Assembly: GCF_963662255.1 (NCBI RefSeq)
Contig: NW_026912148.1
Location: forward strand, 1 to 64,000
DNA length: 64,000 bases
Direction: 5' to 3'
From: Cinclus cinclus
Lineage: Eukaryota > Chordata > Aves > Passeriformes > Cinclidae
Part shown: in pieces, positions 34,591 to 45,680 of the stretch
Position numbering within the stretch: position 1 is the first letter of the stretch
Layout: every line of letters begins with the position of its first letter
Made by a program: the position numbers and the translations under genes
The notes under the pieces: model-generated
What the model was told of the DNA's origin: nothing
The model's input: only the letters and a program-made list of their open reading frames with translations
The model's database searches: none

Positions 34591-35330
34591 CACAAGGGGC
34601 AGGGCTGTGATGTGCTCTGGTACCTGTGACTGAAGGCTGGTAGGGGGTCTTTTGAGATTCAATGCTTCAGACCCAGGAAGCTGCCAGCCTTCCCAGAGAG
34701 AGAGAGTCCTGCAAGGAACTGCCTTCTAGGGGATCTTCTGTCTGTTCTCCTGGCCACTGGATAAGCCTCAGGAAGGGGTAGCTGTGGCCACAAGTCATCA
34801 GCTCTGGTCAGTGATTTAATCTCAGCGATTCCAGCTCTGCTTGCAAGGCTTTCCCAGGCTGCCTCAGGGACAGAGAGACGGGAAGCGTCTTATGGCAAAT
34901 TCCACAAAGATTCCTTTATTATTCAGCAGCTCTGTGAAGGGAGCCAGGAACGACTGCTCCCTAGAGAACTGAGGGAAATAACTGAGGTTTTTATGGGAGA
35001 GAGCAAGGGGGAAAGACCAATTGGTTACAAAGGATTAACATGGATACTAGGGCATGGTGGGATAAGAGAAGCTATTCAGTAGCTCACCATGACAAGAAAA
35101 GGTGTGCTAACCTAATGAGCATCCTTCTAGGAGGGTTGAGATAAGCTAATCACAGCCCACTCAAGGGAAATTCCTCTAAGGCAAAGCCATGGGCCTCCAC
35201 ATTTGACATCACAAGGAGCAGGGCTGTGATGTGCTCTGGAGCCTGTGACATCACAAGGGGCAGGACTGTGATGTGCTCTGGTGCCTGTGACATCACAAGG
35301 AGCAGGGCTGGCTGTGATTTGTTTGGTGCC
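34586..35330 (+). repeat. 42-bp tandem repeat split by an LTR
   Basis: A unit with GACATCACAAGGGGC and TGTGATGTGCTCTGG starts at 34586, 35205, 35247 and 35289. The last three are exactly 42 bp apart. The first unit is separated from the rest by the LTR at 34631-35203. Confidence 0.85.
34631..35203 (-). mobile_element. Solo LTR inserted in the 42-bp repeat
   Basis: TGAC flanks both sides (34627-34630 and 35204-35207), a 4-bp target duplication. Minus-strand ends are (AA)TGTGGAGGCC and CCAGCCTTCA. AATAAA (minus) lies at 34915-34920. Removing the insert restores the 42-bp repeat register. The 4-bp duplication suggests class I. Confidence 0.75.
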
Positions 35331-35999
35331 TGTGAAATCCCAAGGGCAGTGTCACAGTGGGGGCAGCTCTCAATGTCCCCACAGGTCACTCTGTCCAGTG
35401 CAGCCGTGCCAGCGGTCACTGCGCACTCGGGGGAGGCTGGGCTGGACGGGGATCCGGGCAGAGACGCCGCCCCCGGGACTGGAGTCTCCCCCTGCCTCTG
35501 GGCCCAGCCCCTGGTGGGAGTGCCTTGGGCACAGCACGGGGCTGCTGCTGGGCCAGGGGGAGAGCCCCTGCCAGCTGCCTGGGCCCTTCTGATGCCTGTG
35601 CCACATCCCTGTGGCTCCTGTCCCTGCTGCTCCCTGCCACCTTCACTCCCTCCATCAAAGCACCACTCAACCTCTTCACAGTGACCTGTGAAAAGAAAGA
35701 GAGAAAGAAAGAATGAGAGAAAGGAAGTGTTGTCAGATGACCCTGGCTGGATGGCCGACACCCACCAAAGCTGCTCTCTCACTCCTCTCCAGATACGGAC
35801 AGGAGACAGAAAACAGAATGAAGGCTTACTGGGTTGAGATAAGGACTGGGACATATCACTTAGCAAATGTCACAATGGGTGAAACAGGTCTGAAATTGGT
35901 GATATTAATTGAATTAACTGCTCTCCAAATCAGACCAGGAGAGTGAGAAGTAAGATAACTGTATCTTCTGCCCATCCCTCCCTCTTTCCCAGCTCTGCC
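35331..35999. other. No gene recognised
   Basis: GC-rich then purine-rich sequence (GAAAGAAAGAGAGAAAG at about 35690). Long overlapping frames on both strands carry no recognisable domain. Confidence 0.4.
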
Positions 36000-36780
36000 T
36001 CCTCCCCCAGTGGGTGCAGGGAGATGGGGAATGGGGGTTCTGGTCAGTTCATCACATGTTGTTTCTCCTGCTGCTGCTCAGGGAGAGGAGCCGTTCCCCT
36101 GCTGCACCATGGGGTCCCTCCCTGAGACGCTTCTCCATGAACTTCTCCAAGGTGAGTTCATCTCAGGGACAGCAGTTCTTCATAAACTGCTGCAATGTGG
36201 GTCACGTTCCTATGGGCTCGCAAGTCCTACCAGGACCCTGCTCCAGCGTGGGCTTCTCTCTCCACGGGTTGCTGGTCCCTGCCAGGTCCCTGCTCCAGCA
36301 CGGGTTTCTCATGGGGTCACAGCCTCCACTCAGGCGTCCCCCTGCTCTGGCATGGGCCCCTCCAGGCGCTGCAGGTGCACCTCTGCACTCTGTGCCCTCC
36401 ATGGGCTGCAGGGGCCCAGCTGCCTCACCAGGGACTGCACCACAGAATCTCAGGGCAATCAGCTCCAGCACCTGCAGTAGCTCCTGCCCCTCCTCCTGCC
36501 CTGCCCTGGCTGTGTGCACAGTTGTTCCTCTCATGTTCTCGCCCTGCTCTTCCCTGGCCACAGTTACAACTGCACGAGAACTGCTTTTCTTCAGTCTGTT
36601 TTCCCAAAGGTGTTCCCACCATTTCTACCTGGCCCAGCCTTGGCCAGCGGCTGGTCCGTCCTGGAGCCGGCTGGCGTTGACTCTGCAGGACATGGAGGAG
36701 CAGGTGCTTCCAGCAGGCTCTCACAGAAGGTGCTTCTAGAGACCCCCCATACCAAAACCTGGCCTGGCAAACCTAGTATA
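36000..36780 (+). repeat. Probable dispersed avian repeat of unknown class
   Basis: The block has repeated phrases such as CATGGGGTC, CTGCTCCAGC and GGGCTGCAGG with Cys/Leu-rich frames on several strands. I recall similar text as common bird repeat, but the class cannot be settled here. Confidence 0.35.
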
Positions 36781-37380
36781 AGTGTGGTAGGGTTTTTATT
36801 ACCATGATTAATTCTTATTATCGCTATTAGCTCTATTATTGCTATCAATAGTACAGTTATTCTTAGTTGTGTTATAATTAGTACAGGTAGTTTTAGTCTT
36901 TTTGACTATTAATCGTTGCTTTATTAGACATCAGAATAAAAGTTCTTAATTGCAAGTAGAAGGTAGGAGTTTGGCAGCTGCTCTCCCTGCCCTATTCTGT
37001 GTCATTGCTGCGTGTGAAGCGGCAGCTGCCAGGACCCCCCATTTCCCTGGTTTGGGAAATTGGATGGCATTGCTCACATGTCAGAAAGAGAGGCCTGATT
37101 CCAATTAAATGCATTGCCTGAGCTCTTGTAGTCGCAATGCTCAAAGCTTGTTTTCTAACGTTGCTGACTTGCTCAGCTTCTGTTCATATTTGCGATTTTG
37201 GACCAAAATGTTGTCAGATGTGATTTTGCAAGGTTTTCTGTAATGAGCTGTCTGTTTTGCTCTTGGATTTCTTAATGGTGGGTCAGAACGGAATGCAGCA
37301 TTTTGGGTGGGAGCCCTTCAGTCTGATCTGGGACTGTCTGAGCAGCAGCTGGTTTTGCACCTGTAAGCAGAGATAGCAAA
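36781..37380. other. AT-rich stretch, nothing recognised
   Basis: AT-rich with a GAATAAAAG at about 36944. No domain-bearing frame. It separates the repeat from the next duplicated segment. Confidence 0.35.
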
Positions 37381-38900
37381 GATTGCATGAAGTGAATATT
37401 GTGCCCGGTTGCGGAAGCCGTAGCGCCTGGCGAGCGCGGGGCAGCTGCCGGGATCTTCGGGGCACGGAGGAGCCGCAGACGGACGTTGCAAGTGGCTCCT
37501 TCGGGGCAGGATTTTGTCCCGATGCGGGGGAATTGCCGCGGGCTGGGCGGGCTGGGGCCTCTGCCGAGCGCCGCCGCCTTTCCCCGGGAGCCCCCGGGCA
37601 GAGCTCTGTGCTCAGGGCCGAGGGCCAGGCACCCGCTCGGCGGCTCCGAGACGGCAGAGTTTTGGGGGTGCCGCTGTTGGGGGCAGTGCCGGGGGAGTTG
37701 CCCCGGGCTGGAGACTCAAGGGCGCCGAGGATGGCGAGCACCCAGTCCATGTGGCATGGGACAGCTGCGGACATGCCTGGGGGGCAACCTGTGTGGGGGC
37801 TGAGGAGGTTTAAGAAGTTGGAGAGGATTGGAGGAGGGGGAAGGCACCCAAAAACGTACCAGAAGCAAGAAGGTGCCTGAATTTAGGGGAAAGGATGGAA
37901 AATGGGGGAAAGGATCCAAAAGATGAGGAAGGGAAGCAAAATAAGGGGAAAGGAAACAAAATAAATGGTAAAGACTCAAAAGAGGGGGAAAGACACAAAA
38001 TAGGGGATAAAGTATCCAGAATAGGGAGAAAGTATCCAAAATAAGGGGGGAAGACCCAAAATCCAAGGAGAAAAGGTTTCATGGGGTGTCATAACTGTCA
38101 TGGCGTGTCCCTACGTGTGCTGGGGTGGGTGCAGACACTCAGCACCAGGAGCAGCCACGGAAACATCCTGAGGGACACAGGGAGACTCTGCAGGACATGG
38201 GCTGGGGACCTTGGAGGATCAGGCCCCACCAGGGGTGGAGGACAGGAACATAGGAGGAGACATGGGGGCACATGGAAGGGGACAGGGACACACAGAGGTA
38301 ATGGCCACAGTGGAGGATGAGGACAAATGGAGGGGAAGGGACACAGTGCCACCAGGACACACAGCAGGGGACAACATTGCCACACCTGTGGGGACACTGC
38401 CACTAGGACACCACTGGTGACACCCTGCATGGGACACTGCTGGTGGCACTGACATTTGCGCTGTCCTCAGAGGTGGTTGGGCTCCCCTGAGGGTGGTGGC
38501 CCTGGTACACTGTGGTGGCTGTCACTTGCTTCCACACCCCTTGTCACCAACTGAACAAGCCCTGACAACAACTTGTCGACAACCCTCCCGCCCTGGTGGA
38601 TGGTGACATTCAGCTGGGATACTGCAGCAGTGATGGTGGGAATGTGGTGGCAGGAACTGCATTAGGCAGTGCTTTGCCATGGCTGAGATGAAGGTGCTGG
38701 TGGCATTGATGCTGTCCCAGTTCGTGTCCCCACCCATGTCCATGTACCTTCATGTCCCCAGCTGGGTCTGTGTCCCCATCCATGTCTATGTCTCCATGAA
38801 AGGCTGTGTCCCCTCACGTCCCCATCCATGACCTCACCCATGTCCTTGTCCGCCACATGTCCCCATCCATGCCTTACTTCAACATTTTATTTTAACCCCA
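37381..38900. other. Duplicated segment with P450 remnant, copy B
   Basis: Begins CpG-rich (37390-37730). Then GGGGACTCAAGG/GAGACTCAAGG..GAGCAC..AGTCCATGTGGCAT near 37710-37760 matches 52980-53025 in copy C. A purine-rich repeat of AAAATAGGGGGAAAG type follows (37850-38070), also as in copy C. It ends at the ERVL insertion. No intact gene is seen. Confidence 0.6.
38655..38723 (+). pseudogene. Cytochrome P450 heme-binding exon fragment, copy B
   Basis: After a GTGGCAG acceptor-like site the frame reads NCIRQCFAMAEMKVLVALMLSQF, longer than in copy A. The Gly following Cys-Ile is replaced by Arg. This is a CYP4-type remnant. Confidence 0.72.
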
Positions 38901-39594
38901 TGTTGAGGGTTAGTTCTTTCTATTTTTTTTTTCCCTCTGTGGAATTTTCCCCATTGTCATGCTAAGATACCTGTTGACTGGGCCCTGGTGACAAGGGGGA
39001 GGGGACGGGAGGGAAGAAGCAAGCCCTGCGAGATTCAAACAGCCAGAAGAGGAAGAGGAAGGCTGGGCCTCGGCCCATTTCCCCCGCGGAGTTCGGACGA
39101 GAAGGACGATCGCCGTCTGTGTCCCATCCCAGCGTCGGGAAACCACCATCGGACCCTGCCCGGCTGTCTTCTCGCTGTGAACTACCACCATCCAGCACTC
39201 TACTGAGCACCGGGACCGACACCGTGAGCGGAGAGCTCTCTCTCCATCTCTCTCTCCCCCTGGGACAGCTCTGCCATCACCCCCAGCCCTCCTGCAGCTC
39301 TGCGGGAGCCACCCGCCCCCAGCACCGGGAACTGCAGCTCAGGGAAAAGGTGCCTGCAGCCAAAAAACACTGGGACTGAGTTACTGTTCTGTTTGTGGGT
39401 AATTTCATAGCTGTTGTTGTTCTTGTTTGTCTTGTTAAATATACTAGTAAAGAACTGTTATTCCTACCCCTATATCTTTGCCTGAGAGCTCTCTTAATTC
39501 CGAAATTATAATAATCGGAAGAATCATATTTTCTTTCAGTCCAAGGGGAAGCTTCTGCTTTCCTTGGCAAACACCTGTCCTTCAAACCAGGACA
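38901..39594 (+). repeat. 5' LTR of ERVL provirus
   Basis: Begins TGTTGAGGGTTAG and ends AAACCAGGACA. Relatives are the 3' LTR, the solo LTR at 60504-61182 and a diverged piece at 33089-33230. Confidence 0.95.
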
Positions 39595-39599
39595 GATTT

Positions 39600-39617
39600 T
39601 GGCGCCCAACGTGGGGC
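39600..39617 (+). promoter_or_regulatory. Primer-binding site, tRNA-Lys type
   Basis: TGGCGCCCAACGTGGGGC begins five bases after the 5' LTR. It matches the complement of the tRNA-Lys(1,2) 3' end, as used by foamy viruses and Mason-Pfizer-type betaretroviruses. Confidence 0.9.
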
Positions 39618-39693
39618 CCGAGGGCATTGAGAGAAAAGGGTGAAAAAGGAATAACAGTTCTTGAGTTACCTCAGTTCTGTGTTAGGTGGCATC

Positions 39694-41697
39694 ATGTTGT
39701 CCAGCTTACCGTGGTTTGGGCTCCATGTGGCCACAGCTCTATCTCTCCCATTTGCAATCCCTTACTTGAACATGGGTCCTATAACTCAGGCTGCTGTAAC
39801 TATTATCCAGTTCCTTTTGTGGGCTGATAACATGAGAAATTCATGGATTTTTAACTTCCTCTGGAAGGTGGGCACATGGATTCGGAGCTATCACACTCTA
39901 ACTGTATGTTTTTGGGGCTACTTTAATAATGGTACATACTGTGAGGATATGACACCAGGGAAAATTTTGTCCCAACCCCTTACACAGTTTTTTGGGTCTG
40001 CTCCACCAGCTTTTGAGGGGTTCAAATCTCTTCTAAGCAGTAATGATATCATACAGTGGCTGACATTGCTAATAGGCCTTGTAAACCTGTTCTATTTAAC
40101 ATTCCGAGATGAGGGGAGATTGACTTGGATGACAACCCTGATACGTCCCCCAAGGAATAGGGATCCTGCCCCAGAGCCTGGCCCTGCCCCAGAGCCTGGC
40201 TCTGCCCCAGAGACTAAGGACTCTGCCCCAGAGCCTGACCCTGCCCCTGCCCCAGAGACTAAGGATTCTCCCCCAGAGACTAAGGATTCTGTCCCAGAGC
40301 CTGACTCTGCCCCTGCCCCAGAGACTAAGGATTCTGCCCCAGAGACTAAGGATTCTGCCCCAGAGGTTAAGGATGTTGCCCCTGAGCCTGATTCTGCCCC
40401 AGAGCTCACCTCAGAAACGAACCATCCAGAGTGGGTGGGGTTTCTAGTGAAGGAGATGGGCCAAATGCTGAAGGAGTACCTTTCCCCAGCTCTTGAGAAA
40501 CTCTCCCTCTGCCTTAAAGAGGGAGAACCTGATGGTGCAGCAGTGGAACCCACAAATGTTACATCTCTCCAGGCTCCAGCTGAACTGCAAGGGCACTCAC
40601 AGCCAGCAGCAGTTGCCCCCGTGGAAACTAGAAAGTCTAAGGTGAAAACAAAGCACCTAGATAATAATGATCAGAAAGCAGGGCCCTCACAACCAGCAGG
40701 GGAGCCAGAGGTTGAGATCGTCACAGAGTCCCTGTCATACGAGAGTCTCCGTAATCTGCGTAAAGATGTTGTACGAAGGGGCCGTGAGGCTTTTACAACG
40801 TGGTTACTGCGGGTCTGGGACCTTATGGGTACAGGTGTGCAGCTGGATGGTACTGAGGCAAGGAATTTGGGACCCCTAACCCAGGACTCAGGTGTTGATC
40901 ACATATTCGTAAGGGAACGAGGCCCCCTTTCCCTCTGGGAGCGGCTTTTAATGAGTGTAAGAGAGAGGTTTGTCCATAGAGAGAGAATGCAGGAGCACCA
41001 CCATAGAATGTGCTGGAAAACCGCTGAGGAGGGGATCCAACAGCTGAGAGAAGTAGCAATACTGGAAGTACTCTTTGGGACGGGTGGACAACATGACAAT
41101 GACCCCGACAAGGTCAGGTGCACAGGGCAGATGTTGTGGAATCTGGCACACCTGGGGCCATCTCAATACACCATATTCATTGCAGCCATTAATGCTGACA
41201 CCAACCACGAGACAGTGGGTTCTGTTGCCGATAAGCTCAGAAATTTTGAGAGTATAATGAATGGCCCAATGCAGGCTCAGGTCTCTGCCGTGATTAGGGA
41301 ACTCAGAGAGGAGTTCAAGGAGGAGATAAGAGGGGTGAGGGAGGAGATGAGGAAGGTCAATGCAGCACCAGTGCGAGTCACAGATCCCAGAGTTAGAGCC
41401 CAACGTCCCCCAGCTAAGGAGAGAGGATACACCCCACGAGCTGACCTGTGGTTCTTTCTGCGTGACCATGGGGAAGACATGAGGAGGTGGGATGGGAAAC
41501 CCACTTCTGCCCTGGCAGCACGGGTGCGTCAACTCAAGGAGGGAAACACTAACCAAAGGAGCTCCACTAAAGTGAAGGTAGCCTCAACTTCCCATAACCA
41601 AGATGCAGGGTATTACAAAAGGGAGGATGATTTGTCAGATCCCCTTGAGGGAACCTCCAACATGTATGCCCAGGAAGGAAATAATAACCAGTGCTAG
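39694..41697 (+). CDS. gag: ERVL Gag-position protein
   Basis: A complete frame of 667 residues from the first ATG (the frame is open from 39661, where it begins TTG). Residues about 1-150 are unusually hydrophobic and Trp/Phe-rich, with one clear membrane-like span near residues 114-132 and weaker ones before it. Residues about 155-235 are acidic Pro/Glu/Asp/Ser repeats (APETKDS units). The C-terminal half has charged helical stretches and an RGYTPRADLWFFLRDHGEDM-type block like that of other avian ERVL Gag proteins, as I recall them. No zinc knuckle is visible. Gag forms the particle shell. It ends at TAG (41695-41697), and pol continues in the same frame. Confidence 0.85.
   Translation: MLSSLPWFGLHVATALSLPFAIPYLNMGPITQAAVTIIQFLLWADNMRNSWIFNFLWKVGTWIRSYHTLTVCFWGYFNNGTYCEDMTPGKILSQPLTQFFGSAPPAFEGFKSLLSSNDIIQWLTLLIGLVNLFYLTFRDEGRLTWMTTLIRPPRNRDPAPEPGPAPEPGSAPETKDSAPEPDPAPAPETKDSPPETKDSVPEPDSAPAPETKDSAPETKDSAPEVKDVAPEPDSAPELTSETNHPEWVGFLVKEMGQMLKEYLSPALEKLSLCLKEGEPDGAAVEPTNVTSLQAPAELQGHSQPAAVAPVETRKSKVKTKHLDNNDQKAGPSQPAGEPEVEIVTESLSYESLRNLRKDVVRRGREAFTTWLLRVWDLMGTGVQLDGTEARNLGPLTQDSGVDHIFVRERGPLSLWERLLMSVRERFVHRERMQEHHHRMCWKTAEEGIQQLREVAILEVLFGTGGQHDNDPDKVRCTGQMLWNLAHLGPSQYTIFIAAINADTNHETVGSVADKLRNFESIMNGPMQAQVSAVIRELREEFKEEIRGVREEMRKVNAAPVRVTDPRVRAQRPPAKERGYTPRADLWFFLRDHGEDMRRWDGKPTSALAARVRQLKEGNTNQRSSTKVKVASTSHNQDAGYYKREDDLSDPLEGTSNMYAQEGNNNQC
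40160..40420 (+). repeat. Pro/Glu codon repeats within gag
   Basis: Units of GACTAAGGATTCTGCCCCAGA and GAGCCTGACTCTGCCCC recur with in-frame 21-27 bp steps. They look prone to slippage, so copy number may vary between alleles. Confidence 0.8.
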
Positions 41698-44600
41698 AGG
41701 GGCCCTGCCTCTAGCCAGGGAGAGGCACGGGAAAACTGGGTCTTTTGGACGGTGTGGATCCGATGGCCTGGCACATCAGAGCCACAAAAACATAGGGCCT
41801 TAGTTGATACTGGTTCACAGGTCACCCTAATACCATCAGAACATGTGGGGGAAGAGCCTGTTTCTATTGCTGGGGTGACAGGGGGATCACAGGAATTGAC
41901 TTTGCTGGAGGCTGAGGTGAGCCTGACTGGGAAAGAGTGGCAGAAGCATCCAATTGTGACTGGCCCAGAGGCACCGTGTATTCTAGGCATAGACTTCCTG
42001 AGGAATGGCTATTACAAAGACCCAAAGGGACTCAGGTGGGCTTTTGGAATAGCTGCTGTAGAGGCAGAAAACATTAAGCAATTGAACACCTTGCTTGGAC
42101 TGTCAGAGAACCCATCTGTAGTGGGACTCCTGAAGGTGAAGGAGCAGCAAGTGCCAATTGCCACCTCCACAGTGCACCACCGGCAGTACAGGACAAATCG
42201 AGATGCCGTGATCCCCATCCACAAGATGATCCGTGAGCTGGAGGGCCAAGGGGTGGTCAGCAGAACCCACTCACCCTTCAACAGCCCCATCTGGCCTGTG
42301 CGCAAGTCTGATGGAGAATGGAGATTGACTGTGGACTATCGTGCATTGAATGAAGTGACTCCACCGCTGAGCGCTGCCGTGCCGGACATGCTGGAACTCC
42401 AGTACGCGCTGGAGTCCAAGGCAGCAAAGTGGTACGCCACCATTGACATTGCCAATGCATTTTTCTCCATTCCTCTGGCAGCAGAGTGCAGGCCTCAGTT
42501 TGCTTTCACCTGGAGGGGCGTGCAGTACACCTGGAACCGACTGCCCCAGGGGTGGAAACACAGCCCCACCATCTGCCATGGACTGATCCAGGCTGCACTG
42601 GAAAAGGGTGAAGCTCCAGAACATCTGCAATACATTGATGACATCATTGTGTGGGGGAACACGGCAATGGAAGTATTTGAGAAAGGAGAAAAGATCATCC
42701 AGATTCTGCTGGGAGCCGGTTTTGCCATCAAGAGGAGCAAAGTCAAAGGTCCTGCCCAAGAGATCCAGTTCCTGGGAGTAAAGTGGCAAGACGGGCGGCG
42801 CCAAATCCCCACTGAGGTCATCAATAAGATCACCGCGATGTCTCCACCAACCAACAAGAAGGAAACACAAGCTTTCCTAGGTGCCATAGGCTTTTGGAGA
42901 ATGCACATTCCTGAGTACAGCCAGATCGTGAGCCCTCTCTACCTGGTCACCCGGAAGAAGAACGAATTCCACTGGGGCCCTGAGCAGCAGCAAGCCTTTG
43001 CCCAGATCAAGCAGGAGATCGCTCATGCTGTAGCCCTCGGCCCAGTCAGGACGGGACCAGAGGTGAAGAATGTGCTCTACTCTGCCGCTGGGAACAAGGG
43101 CTTGTCCTGGAGCCTTTGGCACAAGGTACCTGGTGAGACCCGAGGCCGACCTCTGGGATTCTGGAGCCGAAGTTACAGAGGATCTGAAGCCAACTACACC
43201 CCAACAGAGAAGGAGATCTTGGCTGCTTATGAAGGAGTTCAAGCTGCCTCAGAAGTGATTGGCACAGAAGCACAGCTCCTCCTGGCACCCCGACTACCAG
43301 TGCTGGGGTGGATGTTTAAAGGGAAGGTCCCCTCTACCCACCACGCCACCGATGCCACATGGAGCAAGTGGATTGCCCTCATCACACAGCGCGCCCGTAT
43401 CGGAAACCCAAATCGCCCTGGGATTTTGGAAATAATTACAAACTGGCCAGAAGGTGAAAATTTTGGTCTTGCCGATGAAGAGGAGCAAGAACAAGTGACC
43501 CGGGCTGATGAAGCCCCGCCATACAACCAACTGCCAGCAGATGAAACTCGCTACGCTCTTTTCACTGACGGTTCCTGTCGCATCGTGGGGATGAACCGGA
43601 AGTGGAAAGCAGCCGTATGGAGCCCCACACGACAGGTTGCACAAGCTACTGAAGGAGAAGGTGGATCAAGTCAACTTGCTGAACTCAAAGCTGTTCAGCT
43701 GGCCCTAAACATTGCTGAAAGAGAGAAGTGGCCAAAGCTTTACCTTTACACTGATTCATGGATGGTAGCCAATGCTCTGTGGGGCTGGCTGGAAAGATGG
43801 AAAAAAGCTAACTGGCAACGTAGGGGAAAGCCAATCTGGGCTGCTGATGAGTGGAAAGACATTGCCAGTCGGGTAGAGAAGCTACCCGTAAAGGTCCATC
43901 ATGTAGATGCCCATGTCCCCAAGAGTCGGGCTAATGAGGAGCACCAACACAATGAGCAAGTAGATCAGGCTGCAAGGATAGAGGTGTCACAGATAGACTT
44001 AGACTGGCAACACAAAGGAGAGTTGTTCCTGGCTCGATGGGCCCACGATGCCTCAGGTCACCAAGGCAGAGATGCTACCTATAAGTGGGTATGAGATAGA
44101 GGGGTGGATCTCACCATGGACAGTATTTCCCAGGTTATCCATGACTATGAGATGTGTGCTGCCATCAAGCAAGCCAAGCGAGTGAAGCCCCTCTGGTATG
44201 GGGGGCGGTGGTCCAAATATAAGTATGGGGAGGCCTGGCAGATTGACTACATCACACTGCCTCAGACACGCCAAGGCAAGCGTTACGTGCTGACCATGGT
44301 AGAAGCCACCACTGGATGGTTGGAGACCTACCCTGTGCCTCATGCCACTGCCCGCAACACCATCCTGGGCCTGGAAAAACAAGTCCTTTGGAGACATGGT
44401 ACCCCTGAGAGAATTGAGTCAGACAATGGGACTCATTTCAAAAACAGCCTCATAAGCACCTGGGCCAGAGAACACGGCATCGAGTGGGTGTACCACATTC
44501 CTTATCACGCACCAGCGGCTGGGAAAGTGGAACGGTGCAATGGGCTGCTTAAAACCACCTTGAAGGCACTGGGCGGGGGGACTTTCAAAAACTGAGAGAT

Positions 44601-44880
44601 TAATCTACCAAAGGCCACATGGTTAGTGAACACCCGAGGTTCCACTAATCGAGCAGGCCCTGCCCAGTCTGAGCCCTTGAGAACACCAGATGGGGACAAG
44701 GTTCCAGTGCTGCATATGAGAGGTATGCTAGGAAAAACTGTTTGGGTGAACCCTGCCTCCAGCAAAGACAATCCAATTCGGGGGGTGGTTTTTGCTCAAG
44801 GGCCAGGGTGTACCTGGTGGATCATGCAAAGGGATGGAAAGACCAGATGCATACCCCAAGGAGACATTGTTTTAGGGTGA
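41698..44880 (+). pseudogene. pol: ERVL Pol (protease, RT, RNase H, integrase) with two in-frame stops
   Basis: The frame directly continues gag after its TAG and has an ATG at 41752. Protease: LVDTGSQVTL (active site at 41806-41817). RT: YIDD at 42631-42642, preceded by LPQG. RNase H: LFTDGSC, ELKAVQ, YTDSW and a final HVDAHVPKS..NEQVDQAAR segment. Integrase: H..H zinc part, then WQIDY, ESDNGTHF and KVERCNG for the DDE triad. TGA codons interrupt at 44092-44094 (start of integrase) and 44593-44595 (after the core). The tail, with an SH3-like Trp-rich segment, is open to 44880. The integrase zinc motif shows only one Cys of the usual pair. An active element would copy RNA into DNA and insert it; this copy would at best give a truncated polyprotein. 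Confidence 0.93.
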
Positions 44881-44951
44881 ACTACCTACAATACTGTGCC
44901 TGTATCTGTAACTGTATGGATGCCTATAATTTGAAGATTTTTAATTTGATT

Positions 44952-44986
44952 TGGCATGATGGTAGGGGAAAATTCGGGGTGGATAA
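44952..44986 (+). promoter_or_regulatory. Purine-rich tract before 3' LTR
   Basis: GGTAGGGGAAAATTCGGGGT lies just upstream of the 3' LTR. Position fits the polypurine tract although it is interrupted by TTC. Only about 100 bp separate pol from the LTR, so there is no env. Confidence 0.6.
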
Positions 44987-45680
44987 TGTTGAGGGTTAGT
45001 TCTTTCTTTTTTTTTTTTCCCTCTGTGGAATTTTCCCCATTGTCATGCTAAGATACCTGTTGACTGGGCCCTGGTGACAAGGGGGAGGGGACGGGAGGGA
45101 AGAAGCAAGCCCCGCGAGATTCAAACAGCCAGAAGAGGAAGAGGAAGGCTGGGCCTCGGCCCATTTCTCCCGCGGAGTTCGGACGAGAAGGACGATCGCC
45201 GTCTGTGTCCCATCCCAGCGTCGGGAAACCACCATCGGACCCTGCCCAGCTGTCTTCTCGCTGTGAACTACCACCATCCAGCACTCTACTGAGCACCGGG
45301 ACCGACACCGTGAGCGGAGAGCTCTCTCTCCATCTCTCTCTCCCCCTGGGACAGCTCTGCCATCACCCCCAGCCCTCCTGCAGCTCTGCGGGAGCCGCCC
45401 GCCCCCAGCACCGGGAACTGCAGCTCAGGGAAAAGGTGCCTGCAGCCAAAAAACACTGGGACTGAGTTACTGTTCTGTTTGTGGGTAATTTCATAGCTGT
45501 TGTTGTTCTTGTTTGTCTTGTTAAATATACTAGTAAAGAACTGTTATTCCTACCCCCATATCTTTGCCTGAGAGCTCTCTTAATTCCGAAATTATAATAA
45601 TCGGAAGAATCATATTTTCTTTCAGTCCAAGGGGAAGCTTCTGCTTTCCTTGGCAAACACCTGTCCTTCAAACCAGGACA
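44987..45680 (+). repeat. 3' LTR of ERVL provirus
   Basis: Same ends and length as 38901-39594. Differences are about six single bases, one of them in the T run after TTCTTTCT. Confidence 0.95.

Larger units (their letters stand above)
38901..45680 (+). mobile_element. Class III (ERVL, spuma-like) endogenous retrovirus, nearly intact, no env
   Basis: Two 694-bp LTRs with about six differences bound a 5.4-kb interior with a primer site, one gag frame and one pol frame, and no envelope gene. CCCCA occurs on both sides (38896-38900 and 45681-45685), a 5-bp target duplication. The undisturbed target survives in the paralogous segment at 53936-53940. Lack of env is usual for ERVL. Low LTR divergence makes this one of the youngest insertions in the window. 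Confidence 0.95.

Noticed and set aside
34400..35100. Possible transfer RNA or small RNA genes
   Set aside because: No cloverleaf, A/B box pair or snoRNA boxes could be recognised here or elsewhere in the window.
36014..36739. 241-codon plus-strand frame, Cys/Leu-rich
   Set aside because: Overlapping open frames on other strands, repeat-like text and no recognised domain; likely repeat sequence.
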